Position numbers and translations under genes: made by a program | From: Tachypleus tridentatus | Taxonomy: Eukaryota; Arthropoda; Merostomata; Xiphosura; Limulidae | DNA: 64,000 nt | Assembly: GCF_004210375.1 (NCBI RefSeq) | Contig: NC_134837.1 | Span: forward strand, 156,653,310-156,717,309 | Direction: 5' to 3' | Shown: positions 10,901 through 25,900 of the stretch, one piece after another | How the letters are laid out: the number at the start of each line of letters is the position of its first letter | Numbering within the stretch: position 1 is the first letter of the stretch | The notes under the pieces: generated by a model | The model's database searches: none | Seen by the model: only the letters and a program-made list of their open reading frames with translations | What the model was told of the DNA's origin: nothing

Positions 10901-13900
10901 CTTTAGTAAGGAATGAAGTTTTGAAGCATATAGTAAAGACAGTTGCAAATGGGGACGTGTGGAAAGCCCCAGTGCTGAGCCAAAGTCATTGATGATGAGA
11001 GGTCCAGCATCTTAAAATCTGAGGTTCTGGCAGAGCCATAGACCAGTGATCCATAGTCAAGTTTTGATCGAATAAAAGCATAATATATCTTTAGTATAGA
11101 ACATCAATCTGCTCCCCAAGTGGTGGAAGAGAGAACACAGAGCATGTTCAGTGCTCTTTCACATTTAACGGGTAGCTGCTTGACATGTGGTATAAAGGTC
11201 AGCCTACAGTCTCAGGGACCACAGACAGCATAACTTCACCAATACAGAGTTCAGGATCAGGGTGAATACCCTGTTGGCAGCAAAGGTGCATGCAAACAGT
11301 TTTAGAGAGAGAAAAGTTAAAGCCATTTGCTGTGATCAACTTAAGTAAATGATTAAGGGCAGTCTGTAGCTGCCATTCAATATACCTCATGTTTGGACGA
11401 CTGACACAAGATGTAAAAAGTCATTGACATAGAGCCTGTTTGCAACAGTGAGAGGGAGTTGTTCAGTGATGGCATTAATCTTTATACTGAAAAGTGTGAC
11501 ACTCAAAACACAGCCCTGAGGGACTCCAAGTTCCTGTAGGAAAGAATGGGAAAGTGTCAAACCCACAGGAATTTGGAAACTCTTGTCCATTAAAATTTTT
11601 TAATAAAAATGGGCAAATGGCCATGTAACCAATATGCCATACCTCCATGTTGTATCATAAGCCTTCTCAATGTCAAAGAATATTGATACAAGATGTTGTT
11701 TGAGAAAGGCTTCTTTGATTGACATTTCAAGTTGAATCAGATAGTCCACAGTGGAGTGCTGTTGTCGGAACCCACACTGGGTGGGCAAGAGCAGGTTGTT
11801 TGATTCGAGGAACCAAACAAGACAAGCATTAACCATCATCTCTAAGGTCTTACAGAGACAGCTCGACAAAGCAATTGGATGGTAGTTTGAAGGAATCTTG
11901 GGCTCTCTCCCAGGCTTAGAAAAAGGTAGGACAATAGCCTGGTGTCAGGCATCAGGAAAACATTCTCCTGCCAGATATGGTTAAAAACAATCAGAAGAAT
12001 AGCAAGAGAAGCGGGAGATACATGGTGCAGCATTTCATAGTGTACATCATCAGATCCAACTGATGTACTGTCAGACTGATGAAGGGCCAATTTGAATTTC
12101 ACCAGTGTAAATGGACAATCAGCTTGAAAGGAAAGAGGTGATCACTCTACCTGAGCTTGATGGCTAAGAAGGTGGAGGAAGAAGCAGAAGTGCTAGATAA
12201 CCAGCTAAAGCTTTCACCTAGAGTATCGACAATGCTCTGTGTATCAGCTACTTCTTGGCCATCAGAGAAAAAGATCGAGAGAGGTACAGGATTATATTGC
12301 CCACCGACCTTTTGAATCTTGTCCCATATGACTTTGGAACTGGTGAGAGAAGATATGCCAGTTGTGAACTTAATCCTAGATTCCTTCTGACTTTGACGTC
12401 TTTCCCACCGAGCATGTGCACGGGCCTGCTGGAAAGCATTGCAGTTCGAAAGTGTGGGATATCTACAGAAAGTATCCTTGGCCTCTTTTTGAGCCTTCCG
12501 TGCCATGTGGCAGGCAGGGCAGGATTCCACCACAGATGAAGATATTATGGAAAACGTGTTGAGATTTTAGGAATACATTGAGCAGCTGCTTGTATAATAC
12601 AGTCAGTTACTGCTACCACACTCATCTACTGATGGCTTACAGATGCAGACAGGATCAAGTTCTGCAAGAGCAGTAAAAGAAGGCCAGTTTGTGTGATCCA
12701 GCTTCCACCGGGGCACACAAGTTGGGTGGCATCAACCACAGCCCGTCTCTCTCAAAATTAAAGGAAAATGATCACTGACTCATGGATTATTGTCAACCCT
12801 CCATAAAAAGTGGATGAATAGTGAAGGGGAGCAAATTGAGAGATCAATAACAGTAAAGGACTGACTAGTTACATGAAAATAAGTGGAAGAACCAGTACTA
12901 AAAAGAGAAAGGTTGTGATAAGAGAGCATACACACTACAGAGTAACCCCTCCTATCAATATCAGCACTTCCCCAGAGGGATGATGTACATTAAAGTGCCC
13001 CAGGATTAAAAGGGGAGATGGCAACTTTTCAATAAGAACATCAAGGTCTGATTGATCATAGGTCTCTCCAGGTGACAGGTAGAGAGAACAAACAGTGATG
13101 GTATGACCCATGGAAACACAGATGGCTATGGCCTCCAAGGGTGTGTCAAGTGGCAAAGACAGGGTGGACACATGCTGATCAATCAACAGTGCAACACCTC
13201 CAATGCACTCGTCCATCACACAGCCTGCCATTTCTGTACAAAGAAAACTGTCGAAAGGTGGCTGTATCGGCAGATTTCAGAAACGTTTCCTGTAAGAAAA
13301 GACGTACAAGATGGTGGAAGCAATCAGTGTTTTAATGTCATCCAGATTAGAACATAAACTTTGACAGTTCCACTGTATCAAGGTAGCCATTTTTATTTAT
13401 GTGTAGGCAAATTGGGTGGAGAACCCTTCTGTTTACAACCACATCTTTTTTCTTTACTGTCTTTATTTGAGGGAGGTCTATCTACTTCCATGGATCATGA
13501 GGACATGAATGAATGAATGATCATTATGGATCTTGGAGTGGGAGAAGATTTATCCAAGGAAATGCCTGTACCAAGAAACAAAGGAAGTGGATCTTGGGAT
13601 TTGTTGGAATGTATGTAAGGGACAGAGATGGGTGTTGAAATTGATTCATCAACTTTTTTAACAATGGAGGTCAAAAGACTTTTCATTTGTTTCGAGAATG
13701 ATTCTTTTGGAGGCACAGAGAGATCCATCTGCACTCCCACTGTAGTGGTGGAACGAAGTGCAGCAGCATGCATCCGAGATGAAGTGGTGGACAGCAACTT
13801 TGGAGCCTCAGGATAAGTAATGTTATAAAGCATTTCCAAATGCTGCACCTCTTTTTTCTTCCAACCATTTAGGGCAAGAACGAAAGTAGAACGGGTGAGA

Positions 13901-16900
13901 GCCATTGCATTTGATGCAATGAGAGTCTATTTCACACTCATAGGCATCATGGTCCTTGCCACTGTAACAAGCACACATCAAGGAATCACAACATGATGTC
14001 TTTGAGTGACCAAACCACTGACGCTGGAAACATCAGAGAGGATTTGGAATACATGACTCTATCCTGCAATCAAGATAACCTGCCTTGATGATGGCAAGTG
14101 GATGTGGTGATGTGAATGTCAGAACAAGGATATTGGTTGACATCGTAATTCCATTTTTGCGAGTGGAGATACGCCTCACTGCAGAAACTCCTTGAATGGA
14201 GAAACAAGCCAGAACCTCTGACTTGGGGATGTTCTTCAAATCCCTCTCAACAATAAATCATTGTGATGAATATAAAGTAGCATGAGGTGTAACCTCAATA
14301 GATATATCCCCAACTGCCTTTGAATGCAAGAGGAGTTCACTGTGTTGAGATGTGGATGTTTCCACCAATATATCACAAGATCAAAGCTTTTTTATTGACT
14401 TTGGAGAGCTGGCAAGTCCCTCTGCTCTCTTCTGAATGAAAAAGGTAGACATTTTCCCTAAAGGTTTGTCTGAAAGAGAATGTAGGATAAGAAAATGAGG
14501 TACAACAGGTGTTATAGATGTTGAAGATTGCTGCTCAGAATCTTCAAGACATGGTCAATTTACCTATGGACTGTTTTTCACTATTTTATTTAAGTTTTTA
14601 TTTGGAGGGTCCATAATAAAAAAAAAGGAATATTTCGATGTGCACTGACCCCACCCACCATAGAGCCATATGAGGAGATGCACTACAGTGTCAAACAAGG
14701 ACAATGCAGCAATGCCAGGATTTCATGAGTACTATTACCAAACACCAGCACCAGGTACAATGTCCTTAACACCTGTTGAGAACATCCACCACTGGTACTT
14801 GGTTGATCCTAGCCCAAGTGAACCAGCCGACTGACCCACAGGGGGCCACCCCAAGGCTGCCCGTCTACAGGAATTCGAGGCCAAAGTGGCATGAACCACT
14901 CTACTACCAGGATCATCTCCTCCCCTTCACAGGCTGCCATGCACAGCAAACATGTGGGTGGATGTGTAAGTCCCAGAGGAGGTAAACAGAAAGAACAGAA
15001 CCTTCCCTGGGAGGTGCCCTCACCACATACAGGAATCCATACCCATGGGCCACTCTTTTGTAAATAAATACGTTAGAAAAAGAAGTATGGTTATAACTGT
15101 ACTATTAAATTTACAAAAATAATTAATAGTTAAATTAAAATGAAAAAGACTGTTAACAGCAGGAAAAAAGTAAATACAAGATATTTTCTGATCATTTCCC
15201 CTAGGGATAAGAATTATATATCTCTTTTAAACTAATTCTTTTAGATAGTTTAATATTTGTCCTACCATTACCAATATTAGAAAGCTTTCCTTTAATTCAG
15301 GTAAGATAACAATGGCATTGCAGAACAAAAGATCTTGCTTCAGTAATTCAAAGTAGAGATACTGGAGTAAATAAAGAGAATGATAAAATTACGAATTTCA
15401 CCAATTTATAGTACCTCTCAATTTGGTTGAGGATGTGGATCTGGAAACAAGGATGACCTCATTTTCAAAATCAACAGTGAATAGAACTGCAAATGCAACT
15501 AGAAACCAGATTCACTTTTACTTATTCAGAATGAATGAGACAATGAGTTAAGTATTGGATACGAATAAATCATCTTTTGTGATGTGAAAAGCTAGTCCAA
15601 CCTCATGCAAAATGGAATAAGTACTGAGCTTGTTAGACATGCCAGGCCCAGCAGCTTTACATTATCAGGATGGACCATTCCCTCTTGACAGTGAAAAATT
15701 GATACTTTCTACAAAACTGGTTCTACAAGAAACTGAAAAATACTAAAAAGGTGTTTAAGTCCTGTTTGTTGTTTTCTGTCTTAAAAGAAGACTTTCTGTT
15801 AGAAGATCTTTAATACTTTAAATAGTTTCTTTAGAAAGGGAGGATTCAGTGGTTGGTACAAATTAAACTCTCACATTGGAGAATTAGAAAACAGCTCTGC
15901 TAATACTTGTGCCTTCAATCAATGAAAGGATTTCTCTATCTGACTTGAAAAAAGAGCAGTAGAAGACAAATAATTTCAAATAGCAAAACCGATAAAACTA
16001 TGAAACTGAGTTTATGTTCCTGGCAAAACAAAACTTTCCACTCAGGATAATAGAGTACAGCAGATGTTACCAACTTGGGGAATTTTCTTGAATTGGTGAA
16101 ACTTTTGGAGAAGTACAATCCAGTTATTTAGGACCTCTTAACAAAATTTCAACTGCTAACAACCGACATCTCATTCATTGACTTCATTCTTTTTGAGGGA
16201 AAGACTGCAGAAGCAATAAAGAGTCAAATAATCAATAATTTCGAAAAAGATGGCTTGAAACTACACAGCTATTATGGTCAGGGGTATGATAACACATTAC
16301 AATGGCTGGAGGGCATTGTGGAGTCTAACAGTAAAACTGATGAGCAATCCTAATGTTGTTTCCTGTTTCATGCAACAACCACAGTTTAAACCTAGATGAT
16401 GTGCATGCTGCAGGAAAATTACCCAAAGCTGCAATATTTTGAGTAGTGAAAAAATCTATATATTCTTTGGTTTCTATTTACAGATGGAACATACTTAAAC
16501 ACATCACAAATAGTCTTGAGCAAACCTCTGATAAAGAGTGATGTCATTACTGCCAACAAGTCCAACATAAGGGATTGATCGATGTGCTTGACCAACTCTG
16601 TGAATGAGTTTCTGATAATATGGATCCCAAAGATGGTGCTGAAACTATTCTTAACGATATTATATCATACAGTTTCACTGCATATCTGAAGGAATTCGAT
16701 GATATTTAGAAGAATCTACAAGAACATAGGTTGGACCAATGTGCAGCAGATATGAATGCTCATTCATCATTTTTAGTGAAGGGATGGACAGCAGACTCAA
16801 ACTAAAGCCATTATGTTCTGCAGTGAACATCTCAACTGAGCATTAATTAAGTAGCAAGTGAAAAATGGTAGAATAAATGTCAAATGATCACAGTCTAATC

Positions 16901-19900
16901 TGCAAGAAAACATCAGAAGAGAGCAACTGTAGATTATATACAGTAAAACTGATAGAGAATCACAAAATATGAATGATTTAAACCATTGCTTTAGATTTCT
17001 TAAGTTGCAGTATCTCTTGAATGTTGAAAACAATCATAAATACAACAAAATTCATTCAACCAACTACAAGGAAAGAGATCTAATAACTCCAGTACCATAC
17101 CAAAAGGCTTTAAGAAAAACATAGGGAGTGATAAAGCAGCTTGGGACATACTGGATTTGTTGAAGTGGGCCTATACGAAATATTTATTGTGCTTTACACA
17201 TTCCTCACAATATGCATGCATTTGTAAGCAAAATGCAAGTGAAGCTTTTCAAACTGAAATTCATCAAAACTTATCTAAGATCTGGGCAACCATGAGTCAG
17301 CCTCAGTAACTTGGCTATCCTTCCCATCAAACAGAAAGTTGTAGGAAAAAAAATCAACAATGTTAATGTAATTCATGATTTTGCTACACTGAAAGCAAGG
17401 AAGGTACATATATTTAATACGTATTCGAGATGATGTTGACTAATATTTGTAAAATCAGTGTATGATGTAGTTTGCATCACTTGCAGATTGTCCATTAAAT
17501 AATTTATTACAAAACATGAAATACATAACTAATGCTTTATATGATAAATTTAATGTTCTATAAAATGCAAAAAAGTTTGTTATTTAAAAGGCTGACTCAG
17601 AAAGTATTCATATTATTTAAAGTGATATTCCTTGTGAAATTTGTGTATTAAATAAATTTTATTTTTCCTCTTTTATTCTTTTTAACATTAGAAATATTGT
17701 CCAGTGTATGTATGCGTGTTTTTCTTAAAGCAAAGCCACATTGGGATATCTGCTGAGTCTACCGAGGGGAAACAAACCCCTGATTCACATGATAATGCTG
17801 CAATCTTTGTGGTCTTCTTTGAGTGAACTGTAAAAGGATTACCCATATCCTGCCATATTACACAAAACAATCAAAAACAGTCATTTATACCACAGTTTAG
17901 TACATTATTTTACTTACCTAACATTAGTGGGGTTAAACTCTGGGGGAATAAAGGGGAAATATTCTTGCACTAGGCATTTTATAGATCTAAATACACTGTG
18001 GATGTAGTTTGCTTTTTTTGTTTTTTTTAATCAATAAATTCAACAATATTAGGGAGTTTGATGCCACAAAAATATTTTTATGTGAGTTTATTCAATGAAG
18101 ATTCCTATACAACTTTAATTTTTTCATTATTTTTATTATAAAGCATGTGGATATCACATTCTTAAAACATATTTTATTCCATCAATACTATTTTATGTTT
18201 TCATTCTAGCTTTATAGATACAGAGCTTCGAGATAAGCAAAAGTAGAGCTTGCCTAAATCAACATCACGAACAGATGGTCTCAGTGAAAATGGAGTGTTT
18301 TTGTACAAAGCATCCAGAATCTTAGCCTTGACCTGAGTAATTGTATCACAGCTATTGACACGGCACTGTAGTTTTTCATCCAGTTCTTCGTGGACTGCCT
18401 GAATACACTAAGTACAATGGAATAATAGATACAACATCACTGACACACTCTTAACTGGGTGCACTTTTCTATTTCAGCATTAACATGTACAATTCAAAAT
18501 ATCTTCTACAGTTCTTGAGAAGTTGGGCATTGTTTTATCTTTAAGTAAAATCTGTAATCTGAAATTATTACTATGCAGTTATGACATGAATCTGTGTTTA
18601 AAGATACTATTATGGACTAAATGTTTCAGCTTGTTGCAACAATTATTTAAGTTAGTCTTACAACTTGAGTAAGAGGAAGTGAATATATACGATAAAAATC
18701 TTATTTAAATAAAATGTTCAAGACTTCTTATCATAATATTAATAGAAATGTTAACATGAAGGCAGAGAGTAAAACAACTCAAAAAATATATTCAAAAATT
18801 AAAGATGAGTTTTACATTCATAAATAGAAATTTCAATTTTGATAAAATAATAGCACAAGATATAAATACAAAATTAGAAAGTGGTTTTAAAAATATTGTT
18901 GTTCAAAATAACCTCTTAAGGAAGAATAATATAATAAAGATCACTTACAAGAAACTTTAGTGACTCAAGAACTTACCACAATGCTGAAGTCTGTTGGCTC
19001 ACGAAGAAGTCGTTCTTCAGAAAGTGAATATCGAGCATCATGGGTAATAAAATCAACTGGGCCTTTTTCAACTTGATGTTTAATAGCACTGAACAGGAGA
19101 AACAATGAGCTACCTGCATAGTCCTAAAATATGAAAGAGACATTCAGAAGTTTTTATAGGTTAAAGAAATATAGCAGGCATAATGAAATATTTGTTTAAC
19201 CTCACTCCTTAAAAATTTATTCCATAGTCTTAGACTACAAAATAGTATATTATCACTTATAAGTACAGAACTATTACTACTCTTAACCTGAAATTGCATC
19301 AAAATAAAAACAAATTCTTGGACCAGTATTGCAATACCAGAACACCAGAACAACAAGTGTTCAAATATCATACCACTCGGTTACCAGTTACCAATAAGCT
19401 CTGGTGAAATAAGACCTACATATTATTTGTATTTAACAAGATTAAATTATATAATGTAATTTCTTTCTCAAGCAATAACAAACCTTGAGTGTTGCAAATT
19501 TTACAGTTCAGATTAACAATTAAGTCGGTTATATAACACATTATGCGATGGTTCAAAAGAGCTTAGATAGCCATAAAATGTATAACTGTACAATGAATCT
19601 ATCTAGATGCAAATATGCCAACCAGAATCCTCAGCTTAATTAATCAACCAAACCACAAAGGCTCAATTCTTAGCAGAACACCCCAACCCTATTAATCTTA
19701 TTTTCTGTTTAAAAACCAATGGACTTCCTGAAACAAATTTTCAAAAAAATGTTTAATGATAAACAACAATTGAAACCTTTGTTTTCTCTCTCTCTTTTCA
19801 AAAATATGACTTTTGTCTAAACTTTATTTCTAGCAAAAAAACAAAACAATCTGAAAATGCTAAATAAGTAGTAGCTACTAAAATTAAATGTTTTATCTTA

Positions 19901-22900
19901 CTTTTATATAGTTGTACATGCAGACAGCCATCCAGTTTGTTAGCAGCTTTTCTACCACTGATTCAGTCCTAGACAACAAAGTATGGTAAATAAAAAAAAA
20001 CACACATTAACTGTGCAAGATAGCAAATTAAACTCTTATAAAATGGATAGCTAAATAGTTACACATTTATTTAATTAGTTAATATGTATTTTAACTAACA
20101 TCAATTTTGTGCCTGATAAAGTACCTAGTTGTATATTTTTTATAAGATTTATTAATAATAAAAATTAAAAAAAAACAATGTTCACAGAAACTATGTATGT
20201 TTGTAGTCTAGTTGTGATAATTGTTTTAGTCTGAAGTTTATCTAAAGTTTAGAAAAGGTACGAGTACAAAAATGCTAAAAGCGATGTCTATTTCACACTA
20301 CAAATATTTCTTATTACTATTAACATTAGTAAAAGTATAATTCTTTTCTCTTATAAAAAGTATTGGTGGTTGAGAAGTAAAGCCATTCTAACTCAAAGAT
20401 TTTGGACAAATGGACCATTTTTTACTTTTCATATTAATATCTATTTTACGAGTTTAGGTGATAAAATTCTTAAAAAGTTCATATTTTGTGTACCAAAAAT
20501 CTTCCTTTTTTTCCTCACCTGTACAATTTTACTCTATTTGCTACAGAAACAATGGAAATGTGTTGAGACTTATTGGGCTTAACAAAAATTGAGGATGGCC
20601 ACACAACTAATGGAACCAATCAGAATTTAAGTTTAAAAAAAGAAAGAAAATCATTTCCAGAAAAGTTTTCTACAAAGGAGCATGCAAGTCCCACAAGGTT
20701 GTAGTGATCAAGGACTGGTATAAACATAACAGTATATAATCAGTGTTTTTAAGAATATAAAAAATTAACAGCAAGTTTAATCAAATGATGTGCAGTGACT
20801 TGATTAAAAAATATGACCAGTTATCTTCATTTGGAAATTATTTTGGAGTATTGTAGTTTAAACAACAGTTAGGTCTTGTCTGACATGATAGCATTTGGTA
20901 GTTATCAATGTTTACAGCTACAAAAAATCAATGATTTGAAATCACATTTGTAACTTGAGAGAACCAAAGTGATTAACTTTTCAATGTTCTATATTTTTGA
21001 AAGTTAGGGTAAATTATCATTGGCCTTCTTCTCAATTTTAACCATGAACCATCACTGGTAACAACACATTCTATCCACCATCTTTATTATTTAATTGTTA
21101 ACCATAAAGGAACTCCACAAAAGTTAGCACCTACTTGAAGACAGATGTAAATGAATATACCAATGTAGTTTAAAGATTAACTCACTGAAAAAAGGATGTC
21201 TACACAAGGAAATGGTTAATTAATGGAAAATCTCTAGTAAGTATATCATTCAAATCGATAACATATAATCTAACAATTTTTGAGAAATGCTATTCCAGTG
21301 GAATGAATTAAGATAAATATTATTTTCTTATTCACAAAACATTTTTCATGGGATTACTTGACAATGAAATAGTAAAGTTGGAAATCTATTGAACTTTTTA
21401 ACAACAATTGGATCATTAAAATATTTCAATAAAACCTTACAACATACCTTTAGTAAGTTCACTATTTAAAAAAGTTTAAATTGTAAATTTATACATTTTT
21501 AAAAATAAATAGGCATTCATTATGTTTGTAATAAATGATTTACTTGTTTTGAATTTAAGAAACCTACTGATACTATTCTATTTTGTTATTATTTAAGAGA
21601 ATAAAGTTCATCCCTTCTAAATAATTTACAGGAAATAATGACATAAAGTAAAATGTATTTATACTATCAAATAATACTATACATAGAACTTAACAGCAAA
21701 CTACTGAGCATAGTTTATGGTAAACTAAAGCAGAAATAGCACTAACAACTGATGAGCTTCAATGCATATAGAAATCTAACCTCCTAAGCATCAGCTGTGG
21801 ATGTTTGGTTCCTACATACTTATGTATCAGTTTCAACAGAAGTTCTTGAAGTATCCTAAATTACAAATAAAGATGAACTCATTAATACACAAAGGTTTCA
21901 AGCATCATAAATACAAAAAACATTAATGAAAAAATAAACAACTATGAATTCAAATTCTTGCAAAAAATTGCTAGATTTAAACATTAATTATAAATTAAAA
22001 TCTTGTTTGTGAAAAAAAAGTATATCCTTTGGTAAGCATTTAACCAATTGTTTTAATTGTGTAATGAATATGTCACATGCAGTTTTAACCTTACACAGTA
22101 TACTTTGTTCATTAAAATATTATACAAAAGGTATTATTATGAAAATACAATCAATTTAAGTCATTCTCTAACTGCTTAGCAACTGTACTTACTCTGTAGC
22201 ATAGTCTAATTTCTCCAACAAAATGATCATTACAAGAGATGCTACATTCACCCTGTTTGAGAAAAAATTAAATGTTACTTAGTTACCATGAAATCCTTGC
22301 TCTTGAAATATTTAAAATAAACAAACGGTTGACAGAAAATAAACTGGATGTACTTTCTTTAGAAATAAACTGTTGGTTGTATTCACAACACATCTGTAAA
22401 TAAACGTATGTATGTTTTAGACAACAGTAGAAAATGTCAAAAATTAAAAAGAATTTATCAAAATCTTTAACTGTATTTTCCAAGAAATACATTTTATTAA
22501 CTTCAAGATTAATATTTTTCACAGTATGCAGAGAATATTTAAGGTCTGTTGACCAATTCAGAAGATTATTTGGTTACTCTCACATTACATTTACATATAA
22601 ATCAAAATAAGCTACTTAGTGACTGTTTTCTTAAAAGCATACTTGATCTATTTATTAAAAGTAATTTTGAGTAGTTTTTACAATTAGTACAGTAATATAA
22701 AACCCAAGGTGACTGAAAGTTTGCATACAAAATAATACTGATTAATATGGAAGTTAAATGTAATATGATTTTGTTAATTTCCAAAATTACTTTTGAAATT
22801 TGAGAATAATTTAACCTTCCGAGATAGAATTTTCAAACAATTTCATTTTGCTACAGATTTGACAGCCTACAATTTCTGAGAGAATTTGACATATGCCTTT

Positions 22901-25900
22901 ATCAAATTTACAGTAATAAGAATGTAATTAATTGTAACTAACATACTCTCCAAAGGAGTTTGCTGTTGGGCAAAAAGCATCTTTATTTCCTGCATGGGAC
23001 ATGGTTTTTGTATGAAAACAAAAATGAAGAAATATATAAAATACATTCTATAACTTATCTGTAAATACTTCATGATCAATGCATTACAGAATACTGTTTA
23101 ACCTTATCATGATTGGTTATGCCATACCATCACATTTGTTGACTTGTTTTCAAAATTTTATTGAACTATTTTATGAATGTATTCCAATAAGTTTGGTTTC
23201 AAATTTTACCATTATATATTAGTTAATTTCTTAATTTGAAAGTAAATATTAAAATAATTTACAAAATGATGAATGTAGCAGTGGTTCAAATTAGGTGTTT
23301 GTGATGTCAAAATGCAAATTAGGACCTTAAAACACCTCTCACCTCTTTTTGTTTTTGGAAATGGTCCCTCATATACACTTACTTTAATATATAACATGTG
23401 AATAACCAATCAAAAGCTCAGAATGTCCCCCTGTACACCTTCTCAGTCAGTCTAAAGAGCATGGAAGCCGTTTTGTTCTATCAAACCAAGATTTCAAACA
23501 GATAGTTTGTGTATTTAGTCTGCTCAAAATCATATATGTTTAGAGACAAAATACAGCTTGGTTGTTAGGCTTGATATACTAGAGTGGAATGTTATGGTAT
23601 TAATATACCTATTTATCATTTTTTAAAATTATTTCAAATATGTACATAAAACTAAAACGAAAAAAGAATGGTTTTTCATCCTCCACACTCATATTTGATA
23701 TACCTATACAAATTATCAGAAGGTTTGTTTGCTACAAATTCTACATTTCAAGAAGAATATGTTTAGTCCAATAATGCATAGCTAAGACAGGTCATTTTGT
23801 AAAAGGTCAGTTTTGTGTTCTTGGATACAGTAACATGAATGCACATGCACTGTGTCAGTACAACTTCTGTAATGTTAACCAGGCATGACTGAAAGGGCAT
23901 TAATAAATATATATAAATGTATAATGTTATGAGATTTAAGCTATTTAAACTAAACATTTGTCTTTTTGTATTATAATTTGTAGTCATTTTAGAATAAAAA
24001 AGGCATAATTTATATTTATTTCCTAATTTTTTATGGTGATTACAAGGTCAGTCAAATTGCTGAACCCCATATAGTTAGGGTAAAGAAAATAACAGATAGT
24101 TTTATTGAAAACAAACATCTGAAATGTATTTAGAAGGTTTTAAAGATTACACAAATAGTATTTGATATTTTTGTAATAAAGAATAATTTTTAATCATAAC
24201 ATAAAAATCACTTTGTGAAAATACTGAATCTGTTTTGTCACTAGTCTGAGTGCAAACAAATCTTTGGTATAAATACTTCATTAAAAACTCTGATGTTTTG
24301 TATACAAAAGATTTGCAGTCTTTACTAAACGTCTGCCAAATGTTGTGAAGGTACACATACTGTGCGAAATGTTATAGTATAAATACTTAACTTGTGTATA
24401 TTGTACTGAGTCCATCAGTTAAGGTACAAAACATTTTCAGTTACAAGATGTGTTTTCAGTTTGTAGTGATCAGTATAGTGTGAAACATGATATTTGTAAA
24501 ATTATAAAATTCGAATTTTTCTTTAAACCTTTTTCACCTATTTCTTGTAAAGAAAGATAAAAAGTTGAATTTCACACTTACTTGTCTCTAATTGTGAAGG
24601 TTTTCTGGTTTTCTAATGTATCAATGAAGGTTAACAAGAAAGGCTTACAGTAAAGCAGTTGTTCAAACTGGGTCATTGCCAATTGATGTGTGGTTCTAGG
24701 TCCATTCAGTTGCTACAAATACATTAGAATAAAAAGCATATGAAATTTCTTAAGTTAATTGGTAATACACCAGTGGTGACATGACATTTAGAAAAAACAA
24801 ACAAATATGCACATTACTTATTAATTATAAATTCAGATAGTTAAAAGCTCTATCTCCTTTAATTCATCGATAATCATATAAAACATGCCACTCTTAATTA
24901 TTTTTATGTTGTATGAAGTACTCATAAATCCCTCATACACAACTTAGAGTTTAACAATCATCTTATATATGTACTATACAAAATTTGAGGTGTTATCTTA
25001 GATAAAATAATACATTTCTATCTGATCTTAAACCAATATTTCATCTCCAGTTAAAAAAATTCATGTGACAGATATGAAAGACAGTTCCCCTGTAAAAATG
25101 TTTCCTTAGCAAAACAAGTATAATGCAAGTAAATCATTAACGAAATGCACACCACTGTTACTTGTTTAAATATTTCATAGTTCATGCAAAAGGTAATTTT
25201 AACATTGATGCATTTTTCACAAACCTCAAAACATTGAAGACATATTTTGAAATAATCAATAAAATAGTTTATCAATTTTCTTGAACAACAATTACATGCA
25301 TTTATGAAAACCTGTTTATTTGGAAAATTATATTTCAATGGATAAAAATAATTTTGCTAGACACAAATATGGCAAAATTTAATCTTTAGATCTTAAACTT
25401 TGTTTATATGAGAATCCTCTACATTATTTATAACCCACGACATTTAGAGCTTATGTTATCACTCACACTTTACATTATTTTACTGCTATCTGGGGTTTAA
25501 CAGTATTATAATGTCAGTAAATGAAAACTATCACACGTTATCACTGACTTTCACTAAAAGGATGACTGGAGTAGAGTTGATAATAATTTGACAAATGAAT
25601 AAATGTCAATATTCCAAGTCAAATTGATACATCACAATTATGCTTATAAGTAAGCTTCTAGCACATACACCACACATTTAGCCATCAAAGAATGTCATTA
25701 ATATCAAGTTTGAAGATTAGTCACTTCCTTCTCATTACTTCATTCTCATTGTGTATGCAGAATATATAAATGAATGTAAAGCATTAAAAAAATCATAATA
25801 TGTGCTATCAGGAGGTAATATAAATAGAAACTGTTAGATCCATTGGGAAATTCCATACCTTTGATTTGTTTAATACAGATAAGCAACTGAACTGTGTTAT

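Larger units (their letters stand above)
10045..15060 (-). mobile_element. Near full-length decayed LINE of the I/jockey group (with RNase H)
   Basis: About 5 kb on the minus strand. From 5' to 3': G+C-richer non-coding start (about 14580-15060), gag-like ORF1 with zinc knuckles (about 13495-14460), then ORF2 with AP endonuclease, reverse transcriptase and C-terminal RNase H (about 13480-10045). RNase H after the RT points to the I group of LINEs. Multiple frameshifts and changed catalytic residues show that it is inactive. Ends are approximate; no target-site duplication was identified. Confidence 0.82.
9667..18253 (-). other. Plexin intron 27 (8.6 kb, GC-AG), transposon-filled
   Basis: Donor GCAAGC at 18253, acceptor CACAG before 9666. 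It holds the LINE, the decayed hAT and a short SINE piece listed below. The stretches 9667-10040, 15070-15630 and 17840-18250 show nothing recognisable. Confidence 0.85.

Noticed and set aside
10156..13905. Plus-strand frames of 60-95 codons inside the LINE
   Set aside because: Antisense to the recognisable ORF1, endonuclease, RT and RNase H blocks; no motif of their own.
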